Part shown: positions 36,801-44,678 of the stretch, piece by piece
How the letters are laid out: the number at the start of each line of letters is the position of its first letter
How positions within the stretch are numbered: the first letter of the stretch is position 1
Assembly (NCBI RefSeq): GCF_038562635.1
Contig: NZ_JBCFBO010000001.1
Location: 1,007,869-1,071,868 of the forward strand
Reading direction: 5' to 3'
Source of the DNA: Methanobacterium sp.
GTDB taxonomy: Archaea > Methanobacteriota > Methanobacteria > Methanobacteriales > Methanobacteriaceae
Length of the DNA: 64,000 nucleotides
Notes under the pieces: model-generated
Database searches by the model: none
Told to the model about the DNA's origin: nothing
Seen by the model: only the letters and a program-made list of their open reading frames with translations
Translations under genes and position numbers: made by a program

Positions 36801-38159
36801 CAGCTCACGGAACTTCTTCTCGCTCTCTTTCAAAGCATTTTCCGTGCGCTTACGATCTGTAATATCTCCACATGCCGTAAAAACAAGGATTTTTCCGTCA
36901 GATCTCTTTGTTGCACGTGTCGTTTCTTTTACCCATAGTATACTTCCATCTTTACGAACTTTACGTAGTTCCCAGTGAAAAATCTGACCATAATTTTTAA
37001 TGGCATTTCTTAAGTTCTGTTCTGCAAATTCTATGTCTTTCTCGTAGAATATCTTCAACAACGGCTGGCCAATTAATTCAGGGACTGTATAACCCAGTAA
37101 CTCAGCCCCAAAGTGATTTACAGATAATACAGTAAAATCAGTATTTATAGTGAAGTACATGAAGGGATTATCATCATATAAAGTACGGAATTTCTCTTCA
37201 CTTTCTCGGAGTTCTGCAGTTCGTTCTTTAACCTGTTCTTCTAAATTATCACGAGCTTCTTTTAATTTTTCCTCTGCATGTTTGCGCTCAGTTATATCCT
37301 CAAGTACTTCCATAGCACCCATTATGTTATCTTCATGGTCTTCAATAATGCTTACTGTGGCGCGCAGCCATCTACCTTCTTTACCCATAGCAGGGAAAAA
37401 ATTTTCAAGTTCATATGCCCCACTTACAATTTTAGACCGCCTACATTTTCCACTGTGCCATTTTGAAATCCTTTCATAATCTTTTTCTATTAATAGATCA
37501 GCGACAGTTGGCCTTTTTTCACTGTAGAGTGCTTTCCATTGATCTTCTGTTCCAACTATATCTTCAGCTTTAATCCCACTATATTCTTCCATAGCCCTGT
37601 TCCAATAATTAACCTTATGATCTCGACCTATTATAAATGTAAGAACTGGAGATCCCCTAATTATGGTTTCTAATCTCATTTTATTCTCTTTTAGTTCATT
37701 TTCTGCGTGCTTACGTTCCGTTATGTCCAGATCCATCACAATTCCTAAAATAATATTTCCTTCATCATCAGTTATCGGCAAAGAGCAAACACTTATCCAT
37801 CCTTTTGTACCGTCCCCACGTAAAATTTCAATTTCTTCATCTTTAACTACTTCACCAGTTCTAATTGAACGGGATAATGGCCATTCATAAGATTTATAAG
37901 GAGTACCATCTGGATGAAAACCTCTATATTTCTTAAATTCATCAGCACGGGCTGTTTGCGGATAATGCCATATATTTGCAATTTGCTTATTAGCCATAAT
38001 GAATTTTCCAGAAGGAGCTTCTGCAATAATAATTCCTGCAGGAATATTTTCTACTATTGCACTTAGCTGTTTTTTCTCAATTTCAGAATTTACTCTTTGA
38101 GTATTTTCCAAATTTCCTTTTAATGGATTTTTATTCTTTTTCAATCCTATATCTCCCAT
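33840..38159 (-). CDS. giant cytosolic sensor histidine kinase with nine PAS domains
   Basis: 1439 residues with no membrane helix. I count nine PAS regions beginning at about residues 25, 158, 320, 447, 574, 702, 820, 949 and 1071; most end in the linker D-I-T-E/D-R-K. PAS 4, 5 and 6 are close copies of about 127 residues (FREL/IF..A.D.I..SE). HisKA has YIASHDLQEPLRTISS (phospho-His about 1223), and HATPase_c has NLIGNAIKFK, DNGIGMDQQ and GTGIGLAVAKKIVERHGG. The kinase core closely matches that of the kinase at 30904. No receiver domain or response regulator is adjacent, so its output is unknown. Confidence 0.9.
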   Translation of the reverse strand: MGDIGLKKNKNPLKGNLENTQRVNSEIEKKQLSAIVENIPAGIIIAEAPSGKFIMANKQIANIWHYPQTARADEFKKYRGFHPDGTPYKSYEWPLSRSIRTGEVVKDEEIEILRGDGTKGWISVCSLPITDDEGNIILGIVMDLDITERKHAENELKENKMRLETIIRGSPVLTFIIGRDHKVNYWNRAMEEYSGIKAEDIVGTEDQWKALYSEKRPTVADLLIEKDYERISKWHSGKCRRSKIVSGAYELENFFPAMGKEGRWLRATVSIIEDHEDNIMGAMEVLEDITERKHAEEKLKEARDNLEEQVKERTAELRESEEKFRTLYDDNPFMYFTINTDFTVLSVNHFGAELLGYTVPELIGQPLLKIFYEKDIEFAEQNLRNAIKNYGQIFHWELRKVRKDGSILWVKETTRATKRSDGKILVFTACGDITDRKRTENALKESEKKFRELFNKALDIIVLSEVQEDMIPGQFIEVNEAAVKILGYSKEEFSNMTPLDLFAPDSKDQIPKISAELKKRGSTLFEAKSVTKSRGEIPVEVNVHIFKLRGKDVALSMARNITDRKRAEEALKESEEKFREIFNNANDMITVSEIKGDIPGRFIEVNEVGLKMLGYTKEEFLNMTPFDIVSSESSVSVSDVISEMSKKGYARHESIIVSKDGFNIPVEIATHFFKLKGKDMILAVSRDITDRKRAEEALKESEKKFRELFDQATDMITLSEVNDDGTINGFIEVNETASKRLGYSKNELLNMDALDIYSDTSAILKMTLEMFKKGYSIIENVQIAKDGRKIPVELNTHLFNLEGKNVVLSISRDITERKKAEEELRRSETILEEASHISKIGAYEWNIKKDEFILSGEGQRIYGVKESKLPFEEIIKVVYPADVMMVRRALNESLKTFKPYDLEHRINRPDGEIRYIHTRSSVLLDDEGKPDKMYGVTEDITERKHAEEQIKRLADIVDSSDDAIIGEDLNGIILSWNKGAEKIYGYSAKEMVGKSILNLAPNSERERTSKLLEKVKSGRKVAHYEAQRMKKNGIKIDILVTLSPIKNVDGEITGISAIVRDITERKKAEKALLESEEKLNATIKSSPDSIISADLNLNIISCNQASVDMYAASSSEKLIGLNALELIYPKDRPTLIEATKIALSEQRSVTLELNSITLDGKKVFPVEISGNSIRDAEGNPVGFVAITKDITERKNAEKERETLIGELERSNQELQQFAYIASHDLQEPLRTISSFTQLLARRYKGQIDKDADEFIDFIVDGTNRMQAMIKDLLKYSRVQTRGEEFKPTDVQNALDKALFNLKVTIDENNAEITHDKLPIVTADEKQLIQLFQNLIGNAIKFKKPDEPPKIHILSRKDEESNEYILGVSDNGIGMDQQYAGRIFELFQRLHTRDEYKGTGIGLAVAKKIVERHGGRIWVESEQGVGSTFYFAIPIKEESE

Positions 38160-38268
38160 CCACAGTGCTGCTGAATCTAACTTAAACTATCCCCCTTAGA
38201 TACATGTAATGTAAAAAATTAAAGGTTAAAATGTGCTATATTAAACTATTCTAATGCACATGCTGCAT

Positions 38269-38951
38269 TTAAAAATATTTACTTTGCCGCCACCCAAATT
38301 TAATTACAGGCTTAACTACTGTATCTCTTTTATCGAACTTGGGTGTAAATTTGAGGCGCATCTTCAATGGATATCCTATCTGAAACTATAAAACTTGGTT
38401 TAGCTTTGCCATCAAATATCAAATTTCTTAAAAACACGTGTAATTGTTTTACAGGAGTTTGTCCCATACCAATTGTAATTCCTTTTTCCCATAGTTTCCC
38501 AAGTGGAAACATTATATTTCCCTGTTTTTCATCTTCATTATCTGCAGCAGGATTTGCCTTGGGATAAACACCGATGATTCCCAAATGTCCGCCTGCATTT
38601 ATTAAATTTGCAATATCCATATGCAGATCCCGGCTGATCTGGATTTAAGGTGAGGCATGCATTGGTCATACCTTGAATACAATTCAGGCAAAAACCACAT
38701 GCTATATTAAAAGGCATCACAACCCGATCTCCATGCTTAATTGTACAGCATCTCAAACTTCTTCAATTACTCCCATTAGCTATGCCTAAATATTCTTCCA
38801 GATTTCTTGTTGTTTCGCCGTCATACATGTGCAAATCGCTTCCACATATGGCACTACATGTAATTCTTATAATATCATTTGTTGGCTTGCTTATTCTAAA
38901 ATTTTCCACTTCTTCAACTTTTTTAGGACCTTTATAAACAGCAACTTTCAT
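38269..38951 (-). pseudogene. zinc-dependent alcohol dehydrogenase, decayed
   Basis: Pieces of one medium-chain dehydrogenase (formaldehyde-dehydrogenase-like group) in order on the minus strand: MKVAVYKGPKKVEEVENF...CSAICGSDLHMYDGET (38951-38763), GDRVVMPFNIACGFCLNC..QPGSAYGY (to about 38640), then ANLINAGGHLGIIGVYPKA...EDAPQIYTQ, and after another one-base shift FDKRDTVVKPVIKF to a stop at 38269. The parts lie in different frames. A large deletion has removed most of the NAD-binding domain, leaving about 228 codons where the family has near 380-400. Non-functional. Confidence 0.8.
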
Positions 38952-39085
38952 TTTTTACCATCCAAAATTTTCAATTTTGGGGTTCCAAAATTCATTCTGA
39001 ATTTTGAGAACCTCCAAAAATTTTTGTTAAAAAATTTTGTGGTTTCTAAAAATCGAAGATTTTTCTCAACCTCCACGTTTGAAGA
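38952..39085. repeat. Palindrome cluster D
   Basis: Four or five adjoining, less perfect palindromes of the same style as clusters A-C: CCAAAATT/AATTTTGG (about 38963-38981), CAAAATTCA/TGAATTTTG, CAAAAATTTTTG next to AAAAAATTTTGTGG, and TAAAAATC/GATTTTTC. It sits between the decayed dehydrogenase and the symporter accessory gene, again in a divergent intergenic region. Confidence 0.7.
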
Positions 39086-39322
39086 TAATTTTATTGTTGA
39101 TCATATTAATTATTTATCAATAATTATTACGAAATAATTTGGGTACTCTACCAACTAAAATGAACATAAAAATTACATGAAACATGCCCTAATAACTAAG
39201 CACATTCTATTTTTAATAATTTAGGCAGTTTAAATAGGAGCACAAATAGATAAATTTAAAGGTATCTATTTTTAATTATTAATCATTAATTACTTAACAT
39301 TCAATGAGCGGAGGTGAAAACA

Positions 39323-39529
39323 GTGGTCCTAGGAATAGATGATCCATGGGTTTGGAGTGCTTATATCTTAACTATATTAAGTATGCTTTTGTGTGTGATC
39401 TATGGAGCCTTAAATTGGAATAAAGGCGATGAAGACGAAGAAACACAAGTTAAAGAAGAAATGGAATGGCATAAAAAAGAAAAAGAGATGGAAGAAAAAG
39501 AATTAGGGATATGGGATGAAGAAGGATAG
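39323..39529 (+). CDS. symporter small accessory protein
   Basis: 68 residues: LGIDDPWVW, one membrane helix (AYILTILSMLLCVIYGAL), then a highly charged helix (KGDEDEETQVKEEMEWHKKEKE). I start at GTG 39323 because GGAGGTGA (39310-39317) would overlap the earlier GTG at 39314. Such proteins are found directly before SSS-family symporters in methanogens and bacteria and are thought to be a second subunit. The symporter follows 12 bases later. Confidence 0.8.
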   Translation: MVLGIDDPWVWSAYILTILSMLLCVIYGALNWNKGDEDEETQVKEEMEWHKKEKEMEEKELGIWDEEG

Positions 39530-39541
39530 GTAGGGATTAAA

Positions 39542-41140
39542 ATGGATAACTACATCTTACTTATTGTTATAGCTTTAATATATATTTTAATGGTGGGTTA
39601 CGTAGGCTACATAGCCTGGAAAAGGACTAAAAGCGCCGATGATTATATGGTCGCCGGAAGAGAAACCCATCCATTTATCATGGCCCTCAGTTATGGGGCC
39701 ACGTTTATCAGTACTGCTGCCATTGTAGGTTTTGGTGGAACAGCAGGAGTATACGGAATGGGCCTTTTATGGCTCACAGTGTTGAACATTCTTGTCGGTA
39801 TTTTTATAGCATTTGTCCTGTTTGGGAAACGAACAAGGAAAATGGGGCATAATTTAAACGCACTTACTTTCCCCGAATTTCTTTCGCGTCGTTTTGACAG
39901 TAAATTTATTCAATATTTCAGTGGTGCAGTAATATTTTTAGGAATGCCTTTATATGCATCTGTAGTTTTAATTGGTATGGCAAGATTTGTAGAAACAACA
40001 ATAGGTCTTAATTATTCAATAGCATTAATTGCAATGGCAGTTATAGTCGCAATTTATGTTGTCTTTGGTGGAATAAGGGGTGTTATGTACACCGATGCCC
40101 TGCAGGGAACCATAATGTTTATAGGAATGGTCATATTATTAGGGGCCATTTACTGGATTACAGGAGGTATTACTGCAGGAAACCAGGCTCTCACTAACTT
40201 AGTTAATGTAGTGCCCGCTAACGCCACGGCTACGGCAGCAGCTACTGGTTTTACTGGATGGACATCTATGCCTGCGCTTGGAAGCCCATTCTGGTGGACA
40301 TTAGTAAGTACACTTATTTTAGGAGTAGGTATTGGTGTTTTATCACAACCACAGCTCGTAGTAAGGTTCATGACAGTTAAATCCAACAAAGAACTTAACA
40401 GAGCAGTTCTAATTGGAGGAATATTTATATTCATCATGACCGGTACTGCGTTCGTTGTAGGAGCATTATCCAACGTTTACTTCTTTAATACTGTTGGACA
40501 GCTGGCAATGCAAGTTGCAGGAGGTAACGCAGATAAAATAATTCCTACATTTATAAGCACCGCCATGCCTGTCTGGTTTGCTTACTTATTCATGATAACT
40601 CTGCTTTCTGCAGCCATGTCTACTTTAAGCTCCCAATTCCACGTTCAAGGGACTGCTTTAGGCCGTGATATATACGAAACAGTGACTGGAACCAAAGGTA
40701 AATCATCAGTATTAGTTGCAAGGGCAGGAATTACCATTGCAGTTATAATAGCAGTTATTCTGGGCTTTATTTTACCAGATAACATAATAGCTGTTGGAAC
40801 TGCCATGTGGTTCAGTATAACTGCAGCTGCATTCCTTTCAATGTACATATTTGCATTGTTCTGGAAACGTTCAACCAAAGCAGGTGTAATCTCAGGTTTA
40901 GTTATTGGAACATTGTTAAGTATCTTCTGGATGGTATTTGAGTATAAAAAGTCAGCAGCAGCCCTTGGTATTTGTCAAGCGCTTACAGGTAATCCTGTTC
41001 TCATAGCTGCAAATCCATGGCCTACAGTTGATTCAATAGTGATAGCACTGCCTGTTGCATTTGTGATAACAGTTGTAGTAAGTTTACTTACAAAACCACA
41101 GCCAAAAGAACAGTTAGATAAAATATTTAAGGGAATTTAA
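39542..41140 (+). CDS. sodium:solute symporter family protein, copy 2
   Basis: 532 residues, the same length as the paralogue at 28165 and very similar throughout by eye. The whole SSS core is kept: YIAWKRTKSADDYMVAGRETHP, GATFISTAAIVGFGG, GGIRGVMYTDALQG and SAAMSTLSSQFHVQGTALGRD. It forms a two-gene unit with the accessory protein. The two copies may take up the same solute under different conditions (inference). Confidence 0.88.
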   Translation: MDNYILLIVIALIYILMVGYVGYIAWKRTKSADDYMVAGRETHPFIMALSYGATFISTAAIVGFGGTAGVYGMGLLWLTVLNILVGIFIAFVLFGKRTRKMGHNLNALTFPEFLSRRFDSKFIQYFSGAVIFLGMPLYASVVLIGMARFVETTIGLNYSIALIAMAVIVAIYVVFGGIRGVMYTDALQGTIMFIGMVILLGAIYWITGGITAGNQALTNLVNVVPANATATAAATGFTGWTSMPALGSPFWWTLVSTLILGVGIGVLSQPQLVVRFMTVKSNKELNRAVLIGGIFIFIMTGTAFVVGALSNVYFFNTVGQLAMQVAGGNADKIIPTFISTAMPVWFAYLFMITLLSAAMSTLSSQFHVQGTALGRDIYETVTGTKGKSSVLVARAGITIAVIIAVILGFILPDNIIAVGTAMWFSITAAAFLSMYIFALFWKRSTKAGVISGLVIGTLLSIFWMVFEYKKSAAALGICQALTGNPVLIAANPWPTVDSIVIALPVAFVITVVVSLLTKPQPKEQLDKIFKGI

Positions 41141-41162
41141 CTCCCTTTTGTTTTTATTTTTT
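41131..41162 (+). terminator. hairpin plus oligo-T after symporter 2
   Basis: GGGA...TCCC overlapping the stop codon is followed by runs of four, five and seven T. The arrangement is like that after copy 1. Confidence 0.5.
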
Positions 41163-41166
41163 TAAA

Positions 41167-41574
41167 TTATTTGTATATTCGCTGGACAAAATCAGGACAC
41201 ATTCTAGGATATTTCTTTTCAAATTCTTCCCCTAATTTATTTGTTATCTCTTCTTCGAGCTCTTTATTTTTCGCTGCAGATACAAAAAACGTTTCATTTT
41301 CAAAGTAAGTGTTTAAAACCTCCCCACCTATGTGCATTTCAATTTCAAATGGTTTAAAATATGAATGTCCCCTTTGAATCTCTGATAATATTTTGGAGGA
41401 TAAAATGAGGCGCTTATTATCTTTTTGGGTATAAACATTGTCGGGAGTAGTTATCTTTTTAATATGGAAAGATGCACAGCCCTCTATGTTAGAAGCCTTA
41501 CGTGTGGTTCAAAAAACACAGAGGAAGACTTTTTTTTCAAAATCAACGCTATATTTAAGATTAACTGATTTCAT
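41167..41574 (-). pseudogene. 135-residue protein interrupted by an in-frame TGA
   Basis: A strong RBS (AAGGAGGGG) precedes ATG 41574. The frame reads MKSVNLKYSVDFEKKVFLCVF, meets TGA at codon 22 (41509-41511), then runs on in the same frame for 113 codons (TTRKASNIEGCASFHIKK ... KKYPRMCPDFVQRIYK) to TAA at 41167. Apart from the TGA it looks like intact coding sequence. A nonsense mutation or sequencing error is most likely; selenocysteine is unlikely in this order. Family not recognised. A plus-strand frame at 41438-41761 is its shadow. Confidence 0.6.
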
Positions 41575-41783
41575 AAAACCCCTCCTTATTTTTCCAAACA
41601 AACTAAGCTATCCTCATTATTATTTTGAATTTTATAGTATATATTCGTCAAAGAATAAGGGGGTTAAAAACAAGTTTACGAATGCATTTAAGTCGTATTT
41701 AAAAGTAAAAATTAATTTAAATAAAAAATCTAATTTTAACATATTTCCCAAAACATTTTAAAGAAATTTAAGTAAATTCCCAA

Positions 41784-42356
41784 TTAGTTTCTCTTGAGCT
41801 GATCTTCAATCTGTTTAACCTGTTGACCATCATAAAGCTGCTTAGCCTTGCTTATAATTGCATTTTCATTCACGTTAAAATTCTTTGCAACTAACATCTC
41901 TTTAATTTCATCTATCCATTTTACTGCTTCAGCATCATCTTGGGAAGGGTTTGATCCATCCTTAGGGCGTGCTTTTGAAGCTATATTCCCATCGTCGTCG
42001 TCTTCAGAACTTATTCCTAAAAGTGCTGTTAACTGATAGCGCCTACCGTATGTAATTGCACTCCCAATTCCCTGAGCTGTATTTTTATCAGGTTTCAAGA
42101 ATAATTTATCAGTTTCAATTACCTCACCTGATGTGTGAATGAGTTTAGTTTGAACATATACATCTCCAGCTTCATTACTTCCAGTATTCTGAATTAACAA
42201 TATTCCATTTTCAGTTAAAAGAGGACGAACACAGTTTAAAATATCGGGTAATGGCGCGTATTTACTCCTGAAAAATGGATTTGTAGCGGTGTTTGATGGA
42301 TTCTTAATTTTTCTTTGGACTTCAAGTAGTGCTGCTGCTATATTTTTAATTTCCAT
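41784..42356 (-). CDS. ERF-family single-strand annealing protein
   Basis: 190 residues with the ERF superfamily core: AAALLEVQRKI, FFRSKYAPLPDILNCVRPLL, and GSAITYGRRYQLTALLGIS followed by the acidic EDDDDG. ERF proteins, first known from phage P22, anneal complementary single strands in recombination and are usually phage-borne; chromosomal archaeal copies are less common. The C-terminal third is a separate helical region. Last of four minus-strand genes with NucS, an SSB-like protein and an RHH protein. Confidence 0.82.
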   Translation of the reverse strand: MEIKNIAAALLEVQRKIKNPSNTATNPFFRSKYAPLPDILNCVRPLLTENGILLIQNTGSNEAGDVYVQTKLIHTSGEVIETDKLFLKPDKNTAQGIGSAITYGRRYQLTALLGISSEDDDDGNIASKARPKDGSNPSQDDAEAVKWIDEIKEMLVAKNFNVNENAIISKAKQLYDGQQVKQIEDQLKRN

Positions 42357-42426
42357 TTAAATTACTCCTTTTCAGTTACTAGTTTAGTTAATTACTTAAT
42401 TTTTAAATTTTAAAACAAACAATGAC

Positions 42427-43185
42427 TTAATCAAAAAAATCTAATTTTATGATATCTTCTTTCTTGATTTTCTTAGGAGGGTGCATCTCCTTAAATTCCA
42501 ACCCATATTCTTTTAAAAGTTTCATAGCGCTGTCTGTAATAGAAGGTGCCACTAACATTCCCCTTAAACCTTCATTTTCTTCCTTTAAATTATCTACATA
42601 ACGCTTAAGCTGACTTACCGCGCCCAAACTCCCCCTAACCCTTTTAATTTCTAAAACCATCATGTTTCCATTTTTATCTTTTCCAAGAATATCAATTACT
42701 CCATTTGAGATGGATTTTTCCTTTGCAATTGGTTTGAATCCTTCTTCAATAACTTCAGGATTTTCATAGAAAATAATGTTGGCCATGTCTTCCTCACTTC
42801 CAATCAAATCCAGTTCTTCATAGTCTTTAGCAATGAAATATGTTGCCATGTAAGTTTTTGAAATTTCAACATCCAGAATCTCCTTTGGATTTTTCCGAAT
42901 ACTTCTTATAAGCATTAAATCATCTTTAACTTTAAATTTAACAGTACATCCTGGAGGCTGCCAGTTTACAGGATTTCTTTTCTCACTTTTGTGAATTAAA
43001 AAAGATCCATCAGGCTTTATTATAATTACTCGATCACCTAATTCAAGATTACTTTTAGCCCTACCTTCATAAAATACCCTGCAGCATGCCGTAATTATTA
43101 TGATGGCTTTATTTTTGAGCCCATCCTTTAGAATTTCATTTGTTTTCTCAATGCTTGGATTTTCTTCTACTTTGAATTTTACCAT
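42427..43185 (-). CDS. nucS: mismatch endonuclease NucS/EndoMS
   Basis: 252 residues. N-terminal beta-sandwich dimerisation/DNA-binding domain (1-115) and a C-terminal RecB-like nuclease domain with NGVIDILGKD (D165), MMVLEIKR (E179, K181) and LGAVSQLKRYV (Q192). NucS cuts both strands at mismatches or single-stranded flaps and interacts with the sliding clamp; it replaces MutSL in many archaea. No strong RBS precedes the ATG, so it may be leaderless. The linker to ERF is 70 bases. Confidence 0.9.
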   Translation of the reverse strand: MVKFKVEENPSIEKTNEILKDGLKNKAIIIITACCRVFYEGRAKSNLELGDRVIIIKPDGSFLIHKSEKRNPVNWQPPGCTVKFKVKDDLMLIRSIRKNPKEILDVEISKTYMATYFIAKDYEELDLIGSEEDMANIIFYENPEVIEEGFKPIAKEKSISNGVIDILGKDKNGNMMVLEIKRVRGSLGAVSQLKRYVDNLKEENEGLRGMLVAPSITDSAMKLLKEYGLEFKEMHPPKKIKKEDIIKLDFFD

Positions 43186-43336
43186 GGCTATTACTCGTAT
43201 CGTTAGTTAAATGCATAGCTGGAATAAGAAATTGAAGTATTAACTAAATTAAATTTTAAAAAAAATAAATTGAACATTGCAAAATTAAAATTTTACAGTG
43301 TTTTAAGTAATAAAGTAAAAAAAAGGTAAAAAACGA

Positions 43337-43819
43337 TTATTCTTCGTCTTCAAACTCGTCTGCTTTTACAATTTTGAGATTTGGAGTTCTTGCGTTTGGG
43401 TTACTTGCCTGAACTGCTTTTACTGTTACGCTTTTGACACTCTTGTTCACTGTTTCTCGGAATGTATCAAAAACAACAGAGTAACTTTCAAGCTGATCTA
43501 GCTCAGTATCGTTTAAAGCGTGGCTTAAACTGTCTATTAATTCGTAGATCCTGCCACCTTTTTCTCCATATATTTTAGCAACCTCATCATCGAAGTATGC
43601 TGATGTTATAAGCCCACATATCCATTTTTGCTTGTTTTCACGATCTGTGATTATAACATAGAACTCCTGTACTTCTTTACCTTTAATTTCCTTGGATTTT
43701 AATTCCCCGACGTATATTTCACCAGTTATTTCACTTTCTGGTTCTAATTGAGAAAGGTACATGGTTTCATAGTCGTCGTCGTAGTTTGCGCTTCCTTTTT
43801 GGATTCCTAAATCAATCAT
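43337..43819 (-). CDS. SSB-like protein with acidic tail (putative)
   Basis: 160 residues. The first half (ESEITGEIYVGELKSKEIKG, EFYVIITDRENKQKWICGLI) has the beta-strand pattern of an OB fold. The chain ends in a short acidic tail, DEFEDEE, like the partner-binding tail of single-strand DNA-binding proteins. The OB-fold call is inference from pattern, supported by the neighbouring ERF annealing protein and NucS. A perfect RBS (GAGGTGA) precedes the ATG; the gene follows the RHH gene after 15 bases. Confidence 0.5.
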   Translation of the reverse strand: MIDLGIQKGSANYDDDYETMYLSQLEPESEITGEIYVGELKSKEIKGKEVQEFYVIITDRENKQKWICGLITSAYFDDEVAKIYGEKGGRIYELIDSLSHALNDTELDQLESYSVVFDTFRETVNKSVKSVTVKAVQASNPNARTPNLKIVKADEFEDEE

Positions 43820-43834
43820 TTAATTCACCTCAAA

Positions 43835-44020
43835 CTATTCGCATTGAACGTTTTCATCTTCAGGATGAGAGTATTCAAATCCTTCTTTTCTACACCAGTC
43901 ATAGAAAGCCTCTGTAGCCCCACGAGATAATCGCCCTTGTTTGTCGCCATATTTTTGTCGTGTGATTCTCCTGAATGCTATCTCCAATTCATCCGGAATG
44001 CATACTGTTACCGCTCCCAT
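43835..44020 (-). CDS. small ribbon-helix-helix-like protein
   Basis: 61 residues. A strand-like start (GAVTVCIPDELEIAFRRI) followed by two helices (SRGATEAFYDWCRKEG) suggests an RHH DNA-binding protein, the usual form of small autoregulators. RBS GGATGATGAT. It is the first gene of the minus-strand repair set, and an 11-bp direct repeat stands upstream. Confidence 0.55.
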   Translation of the reverse strand: MGAVTVCIPDELEIAFRRITRQKYGDKQGRLSRGATEAFYDWCRKEGFEYSHPEDENVQCE

Positions 44021-44335
44021 CCAATCATCATCCTTTTATGAAATATGTTTTATGCTTTATGTTATATGTTTTATTTTTGATATTTAAAGTTTTCGGTTTT
44101 TTATGAATAAATTATAATTTAATAAGACAAGAATAAAGAATATAAAAACATTTCACTCAATATTTTCAAGCAGCAAACAAAAAGAATAGATTTAAAATGA
44201 TATTTTTTGATTATACTTTTTAAAAATGGAATGTATGAAAGTATATGTACCATGTGAAACTTAATTAAAAATAACTATATGTTGAAGTCATTACATTACA
44301 ATTTATATTCTATATGTAAAAAAAATGGTGATATC
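44021..44335. other. divergent promoter region
   Basis: AT-rich gap between the RHH-led minus-strand set and the PRC-barrel gene. It holds the RHH-side repeat at 44043-44074. An in-frame ATG at 44279 extends the PRC-barrel frame but has no RBS. Confidence 0.45.
44043..44074. promoter_or_regulatory. 11-bp direct repeat, candidate RHH operator
   Basis: ATATGTTTTAT occurs at 44043-44053 and again at 44064-44074, 21 bp apart (two helical turns), with a related TATGCTTTATG between. The position is just upstream of the RHH gene start on the minus strand. RHH regulators commonly bind such phased direct repeats in their own promoter. Confidence 0.5.
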
Positions 44336-44602
44336 ATGAGAGTAGTGGAAGAAATTGTGGGAAAAGAAGTTTTAGATAGCTCTGCAACTATAATTGGGAA
44401 AGTAAAGGATATTGAAGTTAATCTAGGTACCAAAAGAATAGAAGCAATTGTAGTTGGAAAAGGGGGCATTTCAGAAAGCATAGGAATATCTAAAGAAGAA
44501 AATGTCATACCTTATGATATGGTTAAACAAATAGGGGACAAAATACTCCTTAAAGAGTATATAGATGAACCAGGGTTAGAAACACAAGAATTAGGCCTAT
44601 AA
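44336..44602 (+). CDS. PRC-barrel domain protein
   Basis: 88 residues from ATG 44336 (MRVVEEIVGKEVLDSSATIIGKV), placed by the RBS GGTGATATC. A single PRC-barrel (IGKVKDIEVNLGTKRIEAIVVG ... IPYDMVKQIGDKILL) of the archaeal stand-alone type. PRC barrels occur in RNA processing (RimM) and in photosynthetic reaction centres; stand-alone archaeal ones are linked to RNA metabolism or, in haloarchaea, to cell division. No partner is evident here. Confidence 0.8.
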   Translation: MRVVEEIVGKEVLDSSATIIGKVKDIEVNLGTKRIEAIVVGKGGISESIGISKEENVIPYDMVKQIGDKILLKEYIDEPGLETQELGL

Positions 44603-44678
44603 TCTTTGATTTTTTGTGTTTGAATGATTTAATTAAAACCTTTTATTTTAATTTTAAAATTTAAACTGGGTGTTAATT

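Noticed and set aside
41509..41511. Selenocysteine codon
   Set aside because: Selenocysteine is known in Methanococcales and Methanopyrus, not in Methanobacteriales, and the surrounding residues match no selenoprotein I know.
41438..41761. 107-codon plus-strand frame
   Set aside because: Antisense to the TGA-interrupted gene at 41167-41574, which has a strong RBS and coding character on the minus strand.
41784..44020. Prophage
   Set aside because: Apart from ERF no integrase, portal, terminase or capsid gene is present, so an intact prophage is excluded.
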